Shown here one piece after another: positions 51,618 to 59,173 of a stretch of DNA of 64,000 bases. Within the stretch, counting starts at the first letter, position 1; the number at the start of each line of letters is the position of its first letter. Where the stretch lies: NCBI RefSeq assembly GCF_027912495.1, contig NZ_CP115463.1:1449501-1513500 (forward strand). The letters are read 5' to 3'. The DNA is from Caulobacter sp. NIBR1757. GTDB taxonomy: Bacteria; Pseudomonadota; Alphaproteobacteria; Caulobacterales; Caulobacteraceae. The notes below the pieces were generated by a model. That model was not told the origin of the DNA. It saw only the letters and a program-made list of their open reading frames with translations, and did not search any database. A program made the translations under genes and the position numbers.

Positions 51618-52037
51618 GTGAACAGCCTGCTGATACAGCTGATCGGCTCAGCCGTGGCGGTCGCCGCCATGGTCGGCCTCGCCGCCTGGGCCCGGATTCC
51701 GCGCCCGACCGAGCCGCTGGACGTGCCGACTGCCCGGCATCTGTTGGATATCGACTACCCCGGCTATCCGATCGACGCCGTCTGGATCGCCGCCGACGGC
51801 CTCGGCGCCATCGCCCGCAGCGGCGGCCACGCCCTGGTTCTGGCTCAACTGGGCGACAGCTGGGTCACCCGTGACATGGCCTGGACCGCCGCGGTCAACG
51901 CGCCGATCCGCGGCGGCCGCGTTCGCCTGCGCACCCCCGACCCCGCCGCCCCGAAACTCTCGCTGGCCGTCAGCGGCGTCACGCCTTGGCCCCCGCAAGC
52001 CCCCGAAGGCCTGGTCGCCGCCAGAGACGCCGCATGA
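51618..52037 (+). CDS. Hypothetical membrane-anchored protein
   Basis: 139 residues from a GTG at 51618 with GGAG about 8 bases upstream. One N-terminal transmembrane helix (about 4-24, LLIQLIGSAVAVAAMVGLAAW) precedes a soluble domain with TARHLLDIDYPGYPIDAVWIA, GLGAIARSGGHALVLAQLGD and a proline-rich end. The stop overlaps the fatty acid hydroxylase start (ATGA), so it is coupled to it. This pairing with a sterol-desaturase-like gene is the only functional hint. Confidence 0.7.
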   Translation: MNSLLIQLIGSAVAVAAMVGLAAWARIPRPTEPLDVPTARHLLDIDYPGYPIDAVWIAADGLGAIARSGGHALVLAQLGDSWVTRDMAWTAAVNAPIRGGRVRLRTPDPAAPKLSLAVSGVTPWPPQAPEGLVAARDAA

Positions 52038-52984
52038 CCCTCGATCCGATCAAGCCGGCCTTCGACCCGGTCACCCTGGCCATACCCCTGTTCGTCGTCA
52101 CCATTGTCGGCGAAATCCTGCTGCGCCGCTTCCGGAAGGTGAAGGCCAGCTACGAGGCCCGGGACACGGCCACCTCGCTTCTGATGGGCCTGGGGAGCAA
52201 TGTCGCCGGCCTGTTGACCGGCGCGGCCATCGTCGCGGTGGTCATCTGGGTCTGGCAGCACCGCATCTTCGACATTCCGATGACCGCCTGGTGGGCCTGG
52301 GTCGCCATCTTCTTCCTCGAGGATTTCACCTACTACTGGTTCCATCGCCTCAGTCACGAGCGCCGCTTCTGGTGGGCCAGCCACGTCAACCACCACTCCT
52401 CCCAGCACTACAACCTGGCGACCGCCCTGCGTCAGACCTGGACCGGCGGCATCGCCGGCACCTGGATCCTCTGGCTGCCCATGGCCCTGATCGGCTTCCC
52501 GCCGGCGATGATCGCCATCCAGAAGGGTATCAGCCTCGTCTACCAGTACTGGATCCACACCGAGGCGATTCACAGAATGCCCCGCTGGTTCGAGGCGGTG
52601 TTCAACACCCCGAGCCATCACCGCGTCCACCACGCCCGCAACCCGCGCTACCTGGACGCCAACTACGCCGGCATCCTGATCATTTGGGACCGGATGTTCG
52701 GCACCTACATTCCTGAAACCGACGCTGAACCGCCGCGCTATGGCCTGGTCAAGAACCTCGGCGATTTCAACATCCTGCGCGTGGCGTTTCATGAATGGAT
52801 CGGCATCGGCAAGGACCTCGCCGGCTCGCGGTCCCTGAAGGAGGTGTTGGGCTACCTGTTCGGCCCGCCGGGCTGGAGCCCGGACGGGTCGCGCGAGACC
52901 TCGGCGACGTTGAAGGCCAAATGGCTGGCGCGTCAGAAGGCGGACGCGGCGGCTGACCCCGCGCCCCCGATGGCGGCGGAGTAG
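52034..52984 (+). CDS. Fatty acid hydroxylase / sterol desaturase family membrane enzyme
   Basis: 316 residues, ATG at 52034. Four or so membrane helices and the di-iron histidine boxes are present: FHRLSH (HxxxH), HVNHH (HxxHH), and HRVHHARN further on. The family hydroxylates or desaturates lipid acyl chains or sterol-like lipids at the inner membrane. The histidine-rich YYWFHRLSHERRFWWASH segment is typical of the bacterial sterol-desaturase group. It is coupled to the small membrane-anchored protein upstream. Confidence 0.9.
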   Translation: MTLDPIKPAFDPVTLAIPLFVVTIVGEILLRRFRKVKASYEARDTATSLLMGLGSNVAGLLTGAAIVAVVIWVWQHRIFDIPMTAWWAWVAIFFLEDFTYYWFHRLSHERRFWWASHVNHHSSQHYNLATALRQTWTGGIAGTWILWLPMALIGFPPAMIAIQKGISLVYQYWIHTEAIHRMPRWFEAVFNTPSHHRVHHARNPRYLDANYAGILIIWDRMFGTYIPETDAEPPRYGLVKNLGDFNILRVAFHEWIGIGKDLAGSRSLKEVLGYLFGPPGWSPDGSRETSATLKAKWLARQKADAAADPAPPMAAE

Positions 52985-52985
52985 G

Positions 52986-53020
52986 GCGCCACACCCACCC
53001 CCACCACGGTGGGGTGGCGC
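52986..53020. terminator. Hairpin between convergent genes
   Basis: GCGCCAC...CCCCCACC / GGTGGGGTGGCGC imperfect stem in the 43 bp between the hydroxylase stop and the NrtR-like gene stop; no T run, so function as terminator is tentative. Confidence 0.4.
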
Positions 53021-53027
53021 GTGGGGC

Positions 53028-53984
53028 CTAGTCCCTCACCCCCGGCAAGCTCAGCCCCAGCGCCGGACGCGCCTGCAGCTCCTCGCGCCGGAACCGGAAC
53101 AGCTCCGCCGGCCGCCCACCGGTCTCGACATCCATCCGCCCCAGCCCCTCGACCAGCCCGGTCCGCTCGACCACCCGGCGGAAGTTCTGCTTGTGCAGCG
53201 GGATGCCGGCGATGGCCTCGACCGTCTTCTGCAGGGCCGACAGGGTGAACTCCCCGGCCATCAGTTCGAACACCACCGGCCGGTATTTCAGCTTGCCGCG
53301 CAGTCGACCCAGCCCGGTCGCCAGGATCCGTCGGTGGTCGCTGATCATCGGCTCGCCCAGCGCCGCCGAAAGGGCGGCCGGTTCGGGCGGGTCGCGGCCC
53401 TCGGCCCGGGCCGCGTCGCGCGCCGCCTCTGGCGCCAAGCCCGCCTCGTAGAGCAGCTCATAGCGCTCGAGCATCCGCTCCTCGTTCCAGGGCGCGCCGT
53501 CGAGGGCGAAGGCCAGCCGGGCCCGCGCCATGCGTCCGGCATCCTTGCCGGCCCAGGCCATCAGGGCCGGCCTGATGCCCTCGTCGATCAGGTCCGGCCG
53601 CCCTTTGCGCCAGTCCTCCCAGGGAAAGAACCTGGACCACGGCGCCCACACGGTATCGGCCGCCAGGCTGCCGCTGGCCGACGGCGTCAGCGCCAGATAG
53701 CCCACCGACACCACCCGCGCCGCCCCGGCCCCGACCTCGGCCCGCGGCGCATCCCGCCCGCGGTCGCCGAAGGTGTAGAGCTGCTCGACATAGCCGAGCT
53801 CGAACCCCGTCTGGCTGGCCACGAACTCGCGCAGCGCCAGCTCGAACGTCCGGTCGCTGTCCGGCTTGAACGGCCCGAACGGCAACCCCGCCGCCGCCTC
53901 TGGCCGCACGGTCAGCACCACGGCCTCGCCGTCGCGGATGGCGACGATGACGGCGGACAGGCCGATGACGACGGACGGGTTCAT
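53028..53984 (-). CDS. NUDIX domain protein with NrtR-type winged helix (NAD metabolism regulator)
   Basis: 318 residues from the ATG at 53984 (MNPSVVIGLSAVIVAIRDGE). A NUDIX-like N-terminal domain (about 4-150) lacks a clean NUDIX box (GPFKPDSDRTFELALREFVASQTGFELGYVEQLYTFG), as in ADP-ribose-sensing regulators. A C-terminal winged helix (about 215-300) has KLKYRPVVFELMAGEFTLSALQKTVEAI and HKQNFRRVVERTGLVEG, the NrtR pattern. Such proteins repress NAD biosynthesis genes and release DNA on binding ADP-ribose. It follows a phosphatase and an HD hydrolase on the same strand. Confidence 0.82.
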   Translation of the reverse strand: MNPSVVIGLSAVIVAIRDGEAVVLTVRPEAAAGLPFGPFKPDSDRTFELALREFVASQTGFELGYVEQLYTFGDRGRDAPRAEVGAGAARVVSVGYLALTPSASGSLAADTVWAPWSRFFPWEDWRKGRPDLIDEGIRPALMAWAGKDAGRMARARLAFALDGAPWNEERMLERYELLYEAGLAPEAARDAARAEGRDPPEPAALSAALGEPMISDHRRILATGLGRLRGKLKYRPVVFELMAGEFTLSALQKTVEAIAGIPLHKQNFRRVVERTGLVEGLGRMDVETGGRPAELFRFRREELQARPALGLSLPGVRD

Positions 53985-54033
53985 GAGTCCCGGGGATAGA
54001 GGATTTTTGGACGCGGCTAAAGGCGGCGTCTCG

Positions 54034-54546
54034 TCAGTAGCGCGACGGCATCTCGAACGGCGCGCCGGGATACACATAGACGCCCTTGCCGATGGATTGC
54101 ACGGCATCGACCATCCGGCCGCCCCGGCCCATGACGTCGTCGGCCAGCCGCACGATCAGCGGGTTGGGCGTCGCCCCCGGCGAAGCCTTGCGCAGGGCCT
54201 GGGCGATCACCGTCTCGTCGGCGTCCGGATTACGGTCGCAGGCGACGATGAAGGCGCTTGCGGTGGATCGGCTGACCCCCGCCCAGCAATGCACCAGCAT
54301 CGGGTCGCGCCCGTCCCAGGTCCGCGAGAAATCCAGCACCTTCTGCACCAGGCCGCTGTCGGGCAGAGTCTCGCCCGCCACCTCTTCCCAGATGTCATGC
54401 ACGGCCAGCTTCAGGTGCCGGTCCGGATACAGCGCCCGCGGCGCCTGGCTCATCAGGCCCTCTTCCAGAAGGGTGATGACGTGCGACGGCTTCTTCCACT
54501 TGATGACCGTCGGGGCGTCGCGCAGCGGGCTGACAATCAGGGTCAT
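54034..54546 (-). CDS. Tyrosine/dual-specificity phosphatase-like protein
   Basis: 170 residues from the ATG at 54546. The Cys-based P-loop HCWAGVSRSTASAF (CX5R) is intact, with an upstream DIW (general-acid-like Asp) in LKLAVHDIWEEVAGE. The tail ends FEMPSRY. Family members dephosphorylate proteins or small phosphates in the cytosol. It starts 10 bp after the HD hydrolase stop, so the two are co-transcribed; the NrtR-like gene follows 49 bp later. Confidence 0.83.
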   Translation of the reverse strand: MTLIVSPLRDAPTVIKWKKPSHVITLLEEGLMSQAPRALYPDRHLKLAVHDIWEEVAGETLPDSGLVQKVLDFSRTWDGRDPMLVHCWAGVSRSTASAFIVACDRNPDADETVIAQALRKASPGATPNPLIVRLADDVMGRGGRMVDAVQSIGKGVYVYPGAPFEMPSRY

Positions 54547-54556
54547 GGGCGCATCG

Positions 54557-55195
54557 TCATTCGGTGCTGAAGGCCTGCGGTGTCCGCTCATAGCCGGCCG
54601 CTTCCGACAGGGTGTGGAAGCGCGCGACATAGCGCTCCTGCGCCTCGGCCGGGGGCTGGGGGTGGATGACGAGATTATAGCCGGCCGGCGGGGTCCCGAA
54701 GATGGTCAGGCTTTCCTCGACCGTGAACCCGGCCAGCTGCGTCGCCTCGAAGTAGGCGCAGGCCCGGTCGGCGGTCTTCAGCAGCTTCTTGATGTTCTGC
54801 GGCGTCTTGGCCGGCAGGCCGAAGCGGGCGTGGATGGCATGCTCCAGCCGCTCCTCGAACTCCTTGTAAGAGACCCCCAGCGCCGCCTTGAACGGGCTGA
54901 TCATGTCGCCGATCACATACTCGGAGGCATCGTGGAGCAGGGCGGCCAGGCGCCAGCGGGGCGCCAGGTCAGGCTGGATATGGGCGGCGATCTCCTCGAC
55001 GACCAGGGAATGCTGGGCGACCGAAAAGCCGTGCTCCCCGACCGTCTGGCCGTTCCAGCGGGCCACCCGGGCCAGGCCGTGGGCGATGTCCTCGATCTCG
55101 ATATCCATGGGCGAGGGATCGAGCAGGTCCAGGCGGCGGCCGGACAGCATGCGTTGCCAGGCTCTGGGTTGTTTGCCGCGTGGGCCCTTGGCCAT
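54557..55195 (-). CDS. HD-domain phosphohydrolase, YfbR-like
   Basis: 212 residues from the ATG at 55195. Metal ligands of the HD fold are visible: H in VGEHGFSVAQHSLVVEEIA, the HD pair in LAALLHDASEYVIGDM, and D in KTADRACAYFEATQL. The pattern is that of 5'-deoxynucleotidase YfbR/YGK1-like enzymes. Cytosolic. It diverges from the universal stress protein gene. Confidence 0.85.
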   Translation of the reverse strand: MAKGPRGKQPRAWQRMLSGRRLDLLDPSPMDIEIEDIAHGLARVARWNGQTVGEHGFSVAQHSLVVEEIAAHIQPDLAPRWRLAALLHDASEYVIGDMISPFKAALGVSYKEFEERLEHAIHARFGLPAKTPQNIKKLLKTADRACAYFEATQLAGFTVEESLTIFGTPPAGYNLVIHPQPPAEAQERYVARFHTLSEAAGYERTPQAFSTE

Positions 55196-55309
55196 TTCAC
55201 CGTTCCTCACTGGTCATTCGGGAACGTCCAACTGGAGCATCGCTTGACAAAGATCAACGACAGGAACGCCATGTCCTCACATTCGTTGGTTCAGGATGGA
55301 GACTGTCTC

Positions 55310-56122
55310 ATGAGTTGGGCCCGTATCATGGCGCCTCTGGCCGGCGGCGCCGGCGACGAACAGGTTCTGGCGGCGGCCGCGGCCATCGCCGCGCCGTTCG
55401 ACGCCGAACTGGCTGCTGTCCATGCCCCGGCCGATGTCGCCGACCTGATGCCCTGGATGGGCGAAGGCTTCATGGGCGGGGTGCAGATCACCGCCATGGA
55501 CAGCCTGAGGGAAGCTGCCGCCGAGGGCGCCCGCGCCGCCAAGGCGGCGGTCGCCGCCTGCGGCTATGCGAAAGCCCGTCTGGTCAGCCTTGAAACCCCT
55601 GTCTGGGCCGGTCTGTCCATGGAGGGGCGGCTCTCCGACGTCGTCGTCTTCACGGACGAGGCCGCCCGCGGCCGCGGCCCGTTGGCCGAGGCCTTCCAGC
55701 AGACCGTCGCCGACGAACAACGCCCCACCATCGTCGCCCGCCCCGGGCTCAGTGTCGGCGGCGTCGTCGCCGTCGCCTGGGACGGCGGCAAGGAAGCCAG
55801 CCGCGCCGCCCGCACCGCCCAGCCCCTGCTCGAAAAGGCGTCGCGCGTGGTTATCCTCTGCGCCCCGGCCGCCTCGTCGCGCAATTTCGACGGCGCTCGG
55901 CTGCAGACCTTCTTCACCGATCGTGGCGTCAAGGCCGAGGTCGAGGTCCTGACCGAGAACGGCGACGCCGCGCAACTGCTCCTGGACGCCTGCAAGCGTC
56001 TTGGCGCAGGCCTGCTGGTCGCCGGCGCCTTTGGCCATCCGCGGCTGCAGGAATACATCTTCGGCGGCACCACCCGGACCCTGTTGAACAACGACGGCCC
56101 GTCGCTCTTCCTCTCTCACTGA
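55310..56122 (+). CDS. Universal stress protein family (tandem UspA) protein
   Basis: 270 residues from the ATG at 55310 with GGAG about 9 bases upstream; an in-frame ATG at 55271 is an alternative. Two Usp folds in one chain: the first (1-135) is degenerate, the second (about 145-270) keeps the nucleotide loop GAFGHPRLQEYIFGGTTRTLL near the C terminus (G-2x-G-9x-G-T type). Expected role: stress or starvation survival in the cytosol. A small acidic protein follows 23 bp downstream. Confidence 0.87.
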   Translation: MSWARIMAPLAGGAGDEQVLAAAAAIAAPFDAELAAVHAPADVADLMPWMGEGFMGGVQITAMDSLREAAAEGARAAKAAVAACGYAKARLVSLETPVWAGLSMEGRLSDVVVFTDEAARGRGPLAEAFQQTVADEQRPTIVARPGLSVGGVVAVAWDGGKEASRAARTAQPLLEKASRVVILCAPAASSRNFDGARLQTFFTDRGVKAEVEVLTENGDAAQLLLDACKRLGAGLLVAGAFGHPRLQEYIFGGTTRTLLNNDGPSLFLSH

Positions 56123-56145
56123 ACCCAAGAAACGGAGAAACAGGC

Positions 56146-56520
56146 ATGACCCTGTCCCGCATCATCATGCGCCTTGCCCGCAATCCGGGCACCGAATTCG
56201 CCGATGGCGACGACCATCGCGGCTACACCCTGACCGCGCCGCTGACCGACGACGGCATGCTCGACCTCGACGCCTTCGGGAAGGCCAAGGCCGACTGCAC
56301 CGTCCGACGGTTTGCCCCCGACGAGGACGCCACAAACGGCCGTTTGGCCCGTCGGCGGGACAACTGGTACTTCGACTACGATGACCAGACCGACACCGAT
56401 GACGAGGCCGTGCACAAGCTCGGCCAGCATCGCTTCGCGGTCGGGGAGTATGTCTCAGTCGCCGACGAGGACGGCCGCCTGCTGGCCTACAAGGTCACTG
56501 ACGTTCAGGCGGTCGACTAG
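56146..56520 (+). CDS. Small acidic hypothetical protein
   Basis: 124 residues; ATG at 56146 with GGAGAAA upstream. No signal or membrane segment; rich in Asp, with RHxGYTLTAPLTDDGMLDLDAF-like and RRRDNWYFDYDDQTDTDDEAVHKLGQHRFAVGEYVSV segments. It reads as a compact beta-rich protein of a type widely annotated as hypothetical in alphaproteobacteria. Probably in one transcript with the universal stress protein. Confidence 0.75.
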   Translation: MTLSRIIMRLARNPGTEFADGDDHRGYTLTAPLTDDGMLDLDAFGKAKADCTVRRFAPDEDATNGRLARRRDNWYFDYDDQTDTDDEAVHKLGQHRFAVGEYVSVADEDGRLLAYKVTDVQAVD

Positions 56521-56528
56521 GAGCCAAT

Positions 56529-56552
56529 TCTCCCCCCGCTTGCGGGGGGAGA
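56529..56552. terminator. Perfect hairpin between convergent genes
   Basis: TCTCCCCCCGC-TT-GCGGGGGGAGA, 11-bp stem in the 47 bp between the stops of the acidic protein and the lipoprotein gene. No T run on either side. Confidence 0.5.
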
Positions 56553-56567
56553 GCCTGGGTCGAGGTG

Positions 56568-57431
56568 CTATTCCCCGAACTGCGACTTCACCAGCGCCGT
56601 CGCGTCGCGGAACAGGTGCTTGGCCTCGCCGTCGCCTTCCGCCGGCTTCTTCGACTTGAGCACGGCCACGACCAGCGGCCCGCGCTTGGGGCCCTGCGCC
56701 TCGTAGCCTGCGATGGTCCAGGGCGCGTCCTTCGAATCCGTGGTCTTCACGAAGGTCGTGCGGTAGCCCTGCCGGCGCTTGCCCCCGATCGAGAAGCCGC
56801 CATCGCCCTTGATGTTGGCTTTACCGCCCGACAGGTCGATATCGAAGTCCCCTTCATCGGTGCGCCAGCTGTCCCGCGTCATGCGAATTTCGCTGGCGTT
56901 CTCGTCGGCATTGATCTCGACGCCCAGGATTTTGACCCGCGCCTTGTCACCGTCGGCGTCGACACTGATGCCTGGCATCCGGACCTTGGCCTTGTCGGAA
57001 CCGCCGCCTTCCTCGGTTTCGACATGCAGGCCGGGCATGGAGACCGTCTCCCTGGTCACCTCGCCCGTCTTGGCGGGCTCTTCACCCGGCTTGGCCGGCG
57101 GGGTCGGGGTTTCCGGGGTGGCGGGCAGGGCGGGGAACAGGCCCTTCAGCTCGGCCTCGATGGGCTCGAGGGCCCGGGCCGGATCGTTGCTCACCGCCAC
57201 CAGCCTGAGGGTCACTTCCGAGCCGTCGCCGGCGTAGGTGCAGCTCAGACCGTCAGCGGCCGCGGCAGTGCGCTTCAGGTTGCCTTCCGCCTCCGGACAG
57301 TCGAGCTTGCTCACCACCTTGAGCGCCTCGCGCTCGGCCTTGCGGGCCCGATACTCGGTCCGGCTTTCGCACGCCCCCAGCGTCAGGAGGATGGCGCCGC
57401 AGCCCACAGCGGTCATCAGCTTGCTTTTCAT
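56568..57431 (-). CDS. Hypothetical lipoprotein with repetitive beta sequence
   Basis: 287 residues from the ATG at 57431. Lipoprotein signal ends LLTLGAC (Cys about 20). A helical start with KLDCPEAEGNLKR, then a Pro/Thr/Glu-rich linker (about 103-130, PATPETPTPPAKPGEEPAKTG) and a series of beta strands with repeating MPGLHVETE, MPGISVDADGDKARVKILGVEIN and DFDIDLSGGKANIKGDGGFSIGG. No family recognised; probably anchored in the envelope facing the periplasm. Confidence 0.75.
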   Translation of the reverse strand: MKSKLMTAVGCGAILLTLGACESRTEYRARKAEREALKVVSKLDCPEAEGNLKRTAAAADGLSCTYAGDGSEVTLRLVAVSNDPARALEPIEAELKGLFPALPATPETPTPPAKPGEEPAKTGEVTRETVSMPGLHVETEEGGGSDKAKVRMPGISVDADGDKARVKILGVEINADENASEIRMTRDSWRTDEGDFDIDLSGGKANIKGDGGFSIGGKRRQGYRTTFVKTTDSKDAPWTIAGYEAQGPKRGPLVVAVLKSKKPAEGDGEAKHLFRDATALVKSQFGE

Positions 57432-57538
57432 TGTCGTCTCAGCCCTCTTGGGTAGTCCGTTGGCGACCTCGAGGCTGAAATTGACCCCCTGGCCGTCCGT
57501 TATCCAGTGAATTCGCGGTAACCGCTGCCCCGGCAAAG

Positions 57539-57570
57539 AAAAACTCCCCCGGGCGGCCCGAGGGAGTTTT
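57539..57570 (-). terminator. Terminator downstream of the MoxR gene
   Basis: AAAACTCCC...GGGAGTTTT arms with GC-rich interior; on the minus strand the stem is followed by TTTTTCTTT. It stands 25 bp beyond the MoxR stop. Confidence 0.8.
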
Positions 57571-57594
57571 GCATGTCGGCTGGATGCGCCGCGA

Positions 57595-58464
57595 CTACTG
57601 TCCCGGCCGCGTCGCCCCTTCGCGCCGGGCCAGGAAGGCCAGGCGTTCGAACAGGTGGACGTCCTGTTCGTTCTTCAGCAGGGCGCCGTGCAGGGGCGGG
57701 ATCAGCTTGGTCGGATCCTTTTCCTTCAGGGTCTCCTCGGTGATGTCCTCGACCATCAGCAGCTTCAGCCAGTCGAGGAGTTCGCTGGTCGAGGGCTTCT
57801 TCTTCAGGCCCGGAACCTTACGCATATCGTAGAAGATGCGCAGCGCCTCGGCGACCAGCTTCTGCTTGATCCCGGGGTAGTGGACCTCGACGATGGCGTT
57901 CATCGTCTCGGCTTCCGGGAACTTGATGTAGTGGAAGAAACAGCGGCGCAGGAAGGCGTCCGGCAGTTCCTTCTCGTTGTTCGAGGTGATGATCACCACC
58001 GGGCGGACGACGGCCTTGATGGTCTCGTCCGTCTCGTAGACGTAGAATTCCATCCGATCGAGCTCCTGGAGGAGGTCGTTCGGGAATTCGATGTCGGCCT
58101 TGTCGATCTCGTCGATCAGCAGCACCGGCCGCACGCCGGGGGCTTCGAAGGCCTCCCAGAGCTTGCCCTTCTTGATGTAGTTCTTGACGTCCTTGACCCG
58201 CTCGTCGCCCAGCTGGCTGTCGCGCAGGCGGGTGACGGCGTCGTACTCGTAGAGGCCCTGGTGGGCCTTGGTCGTCGACTTGATATGCCAGGTGATCAGC
58301 GGCGCGCCCAGCGCCTTGGCGATCTCCTCGGCCAGCACGGTCTTGCCGGTGCCGGGCTCGCCCTTGATCAGCAGCGGTCGCTGCAGGGCGATGGCGGCGT
58401 TGACCGCGACCTTCAGGTCGTCGGTCGCCACGTAATCCTTGGTGCCTTCGAAGCGCGTCGTCAT
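57595..58464 (-). CDS. MoxR family AAA+ ATPase
   Basis: 289 residues from the ATG at 58464 (MTTRFEGTKDYVATDDLK). Walker A GEPGTGKT (36-43), Walker B VLLIDEIDKAD, sensor TSNNEKELPDAFLRRCFFHYI (with arginine finger) and a C-terminal lid domain. MoxR ATPases act as chaperones with VWA-domain partners; the usual partner gene is not adjacent in this window, the MoxR gene being followed by a terminator. Confidence 0.92.
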   Translation of the reverse strand: MTTRFEGTKDYVATDDLKVAVNAAIALQRPLLIKGEPGTGKTVLAEEIAKALGAPLITWHIKSTTKAHQGLYEYDAVTRLRDSQLGDERVKDVKNYIKKGKLWEAFEAPGVRPVLLIDEIDKADIEFPNDLLQELDRMEFYVYETDETIKAVVRPVVIITSNNEKELPDAFLRRCFFHYIKFPEAETMNAIVEVHYPGIKQKLVAEALRIFYDMRKVPGLKKKPSTSELLDWLKLLMVEDITEETLKEKDPTKLIPPLHGALLKNEQDVHLFERLAFLARREGATRPGQ

Positions 58465-58620
58465 GCAGGTCCCCTCGGAGCGAACAGACGCTCCAAACAA
58501 ACGTTTCAATGAGGACACTAGCGTCCGCAACCGCGCTGTGAAGCGTTTTCGTCGCAGGACGCGAAAAAGCCGCGGAGCTCACCTTACGGCAAGCGGCGCG
58601 GCTCCCCGCTTATTGCAGGC

Positions 58621-59112
58621 TCAGTCCGCCCCGGGATTGATCGACACCGGGTCGCTGGCCGGGAAGGTCTCCTTCAGCCCTTTGTCGAGCTGGCGATCGA
58701 CGTGCGGGTCCTTTTCGTCCGGGGCATCCTCGCCCGGATCGGCGGCGACGCCCGTCTTGTCGGACTTGTCGCCCGTCCCGCCGGAGGCTTCGTAGTTACG
58801 GCTGCGTTCGTCTTCTGTGGTCACGCGATCCTCATCGGCTGCGAAGCTGCGATCTTCCGGCGCCGCGCGGAGGCCGGCGTCGTCCCGCTCTTCTGAAAGG
58901 CTGTCGTCATCGAATTCGGCGGCGTCGAACTCGGCCTCGTTCCGCTCGGGATCGAGGTCGTCGATGTCCGCGTCGTCCGCCGCGGCGGTGGCGTCATAGA
59001 CATCTGAGATGTCGTCGAAGTTGGCGATATTGCCGCCGTCTTCGGTCAGGTGGGTTTCGTCCAGGACCTCGGCGCGATCCTGGTCGTCGGGTTCGTTGTC
59101 GAAATCGGCCAT
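58621..59112 (-). CDS. Very acidic, probably disordered hypothetical protein
   Basis: 163 residues dominated by Asp/Glu (DDISDVYDATAAADDADIDD, EFDAAEFDDDSLSEERDDAG) with no hydrophobic core. Only the C terminus, LDKGLKETFPASDPVSI, looks conserved; this short motif occurs at the end of many small proteobacterial proteins of unknown function. Likely soluble and intrinsically disordered. ATG at 59112. Confidence 0.72.
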   Translation of the reverse strand: MADFDNEPDDQDRAEVLDETHLTEDGGNIANFDDISDVYDATAAADDADIDDLDPERNEAEFDAAEFDDDSLSEERDDAGLRAAPEDRSFAADEDRVTTEDERSRNYEASGGTGDKSDKTGVAADPGEDAPDEKDPHVDRQLDKGLKETFPASDPVSINPGAD

Positions 59113-59173
59113 GGCGTTGTCATCCCGTCTGACGGCTTTGGTGCCGTCTGGAGATTCAACCCGCGCGGACGCC

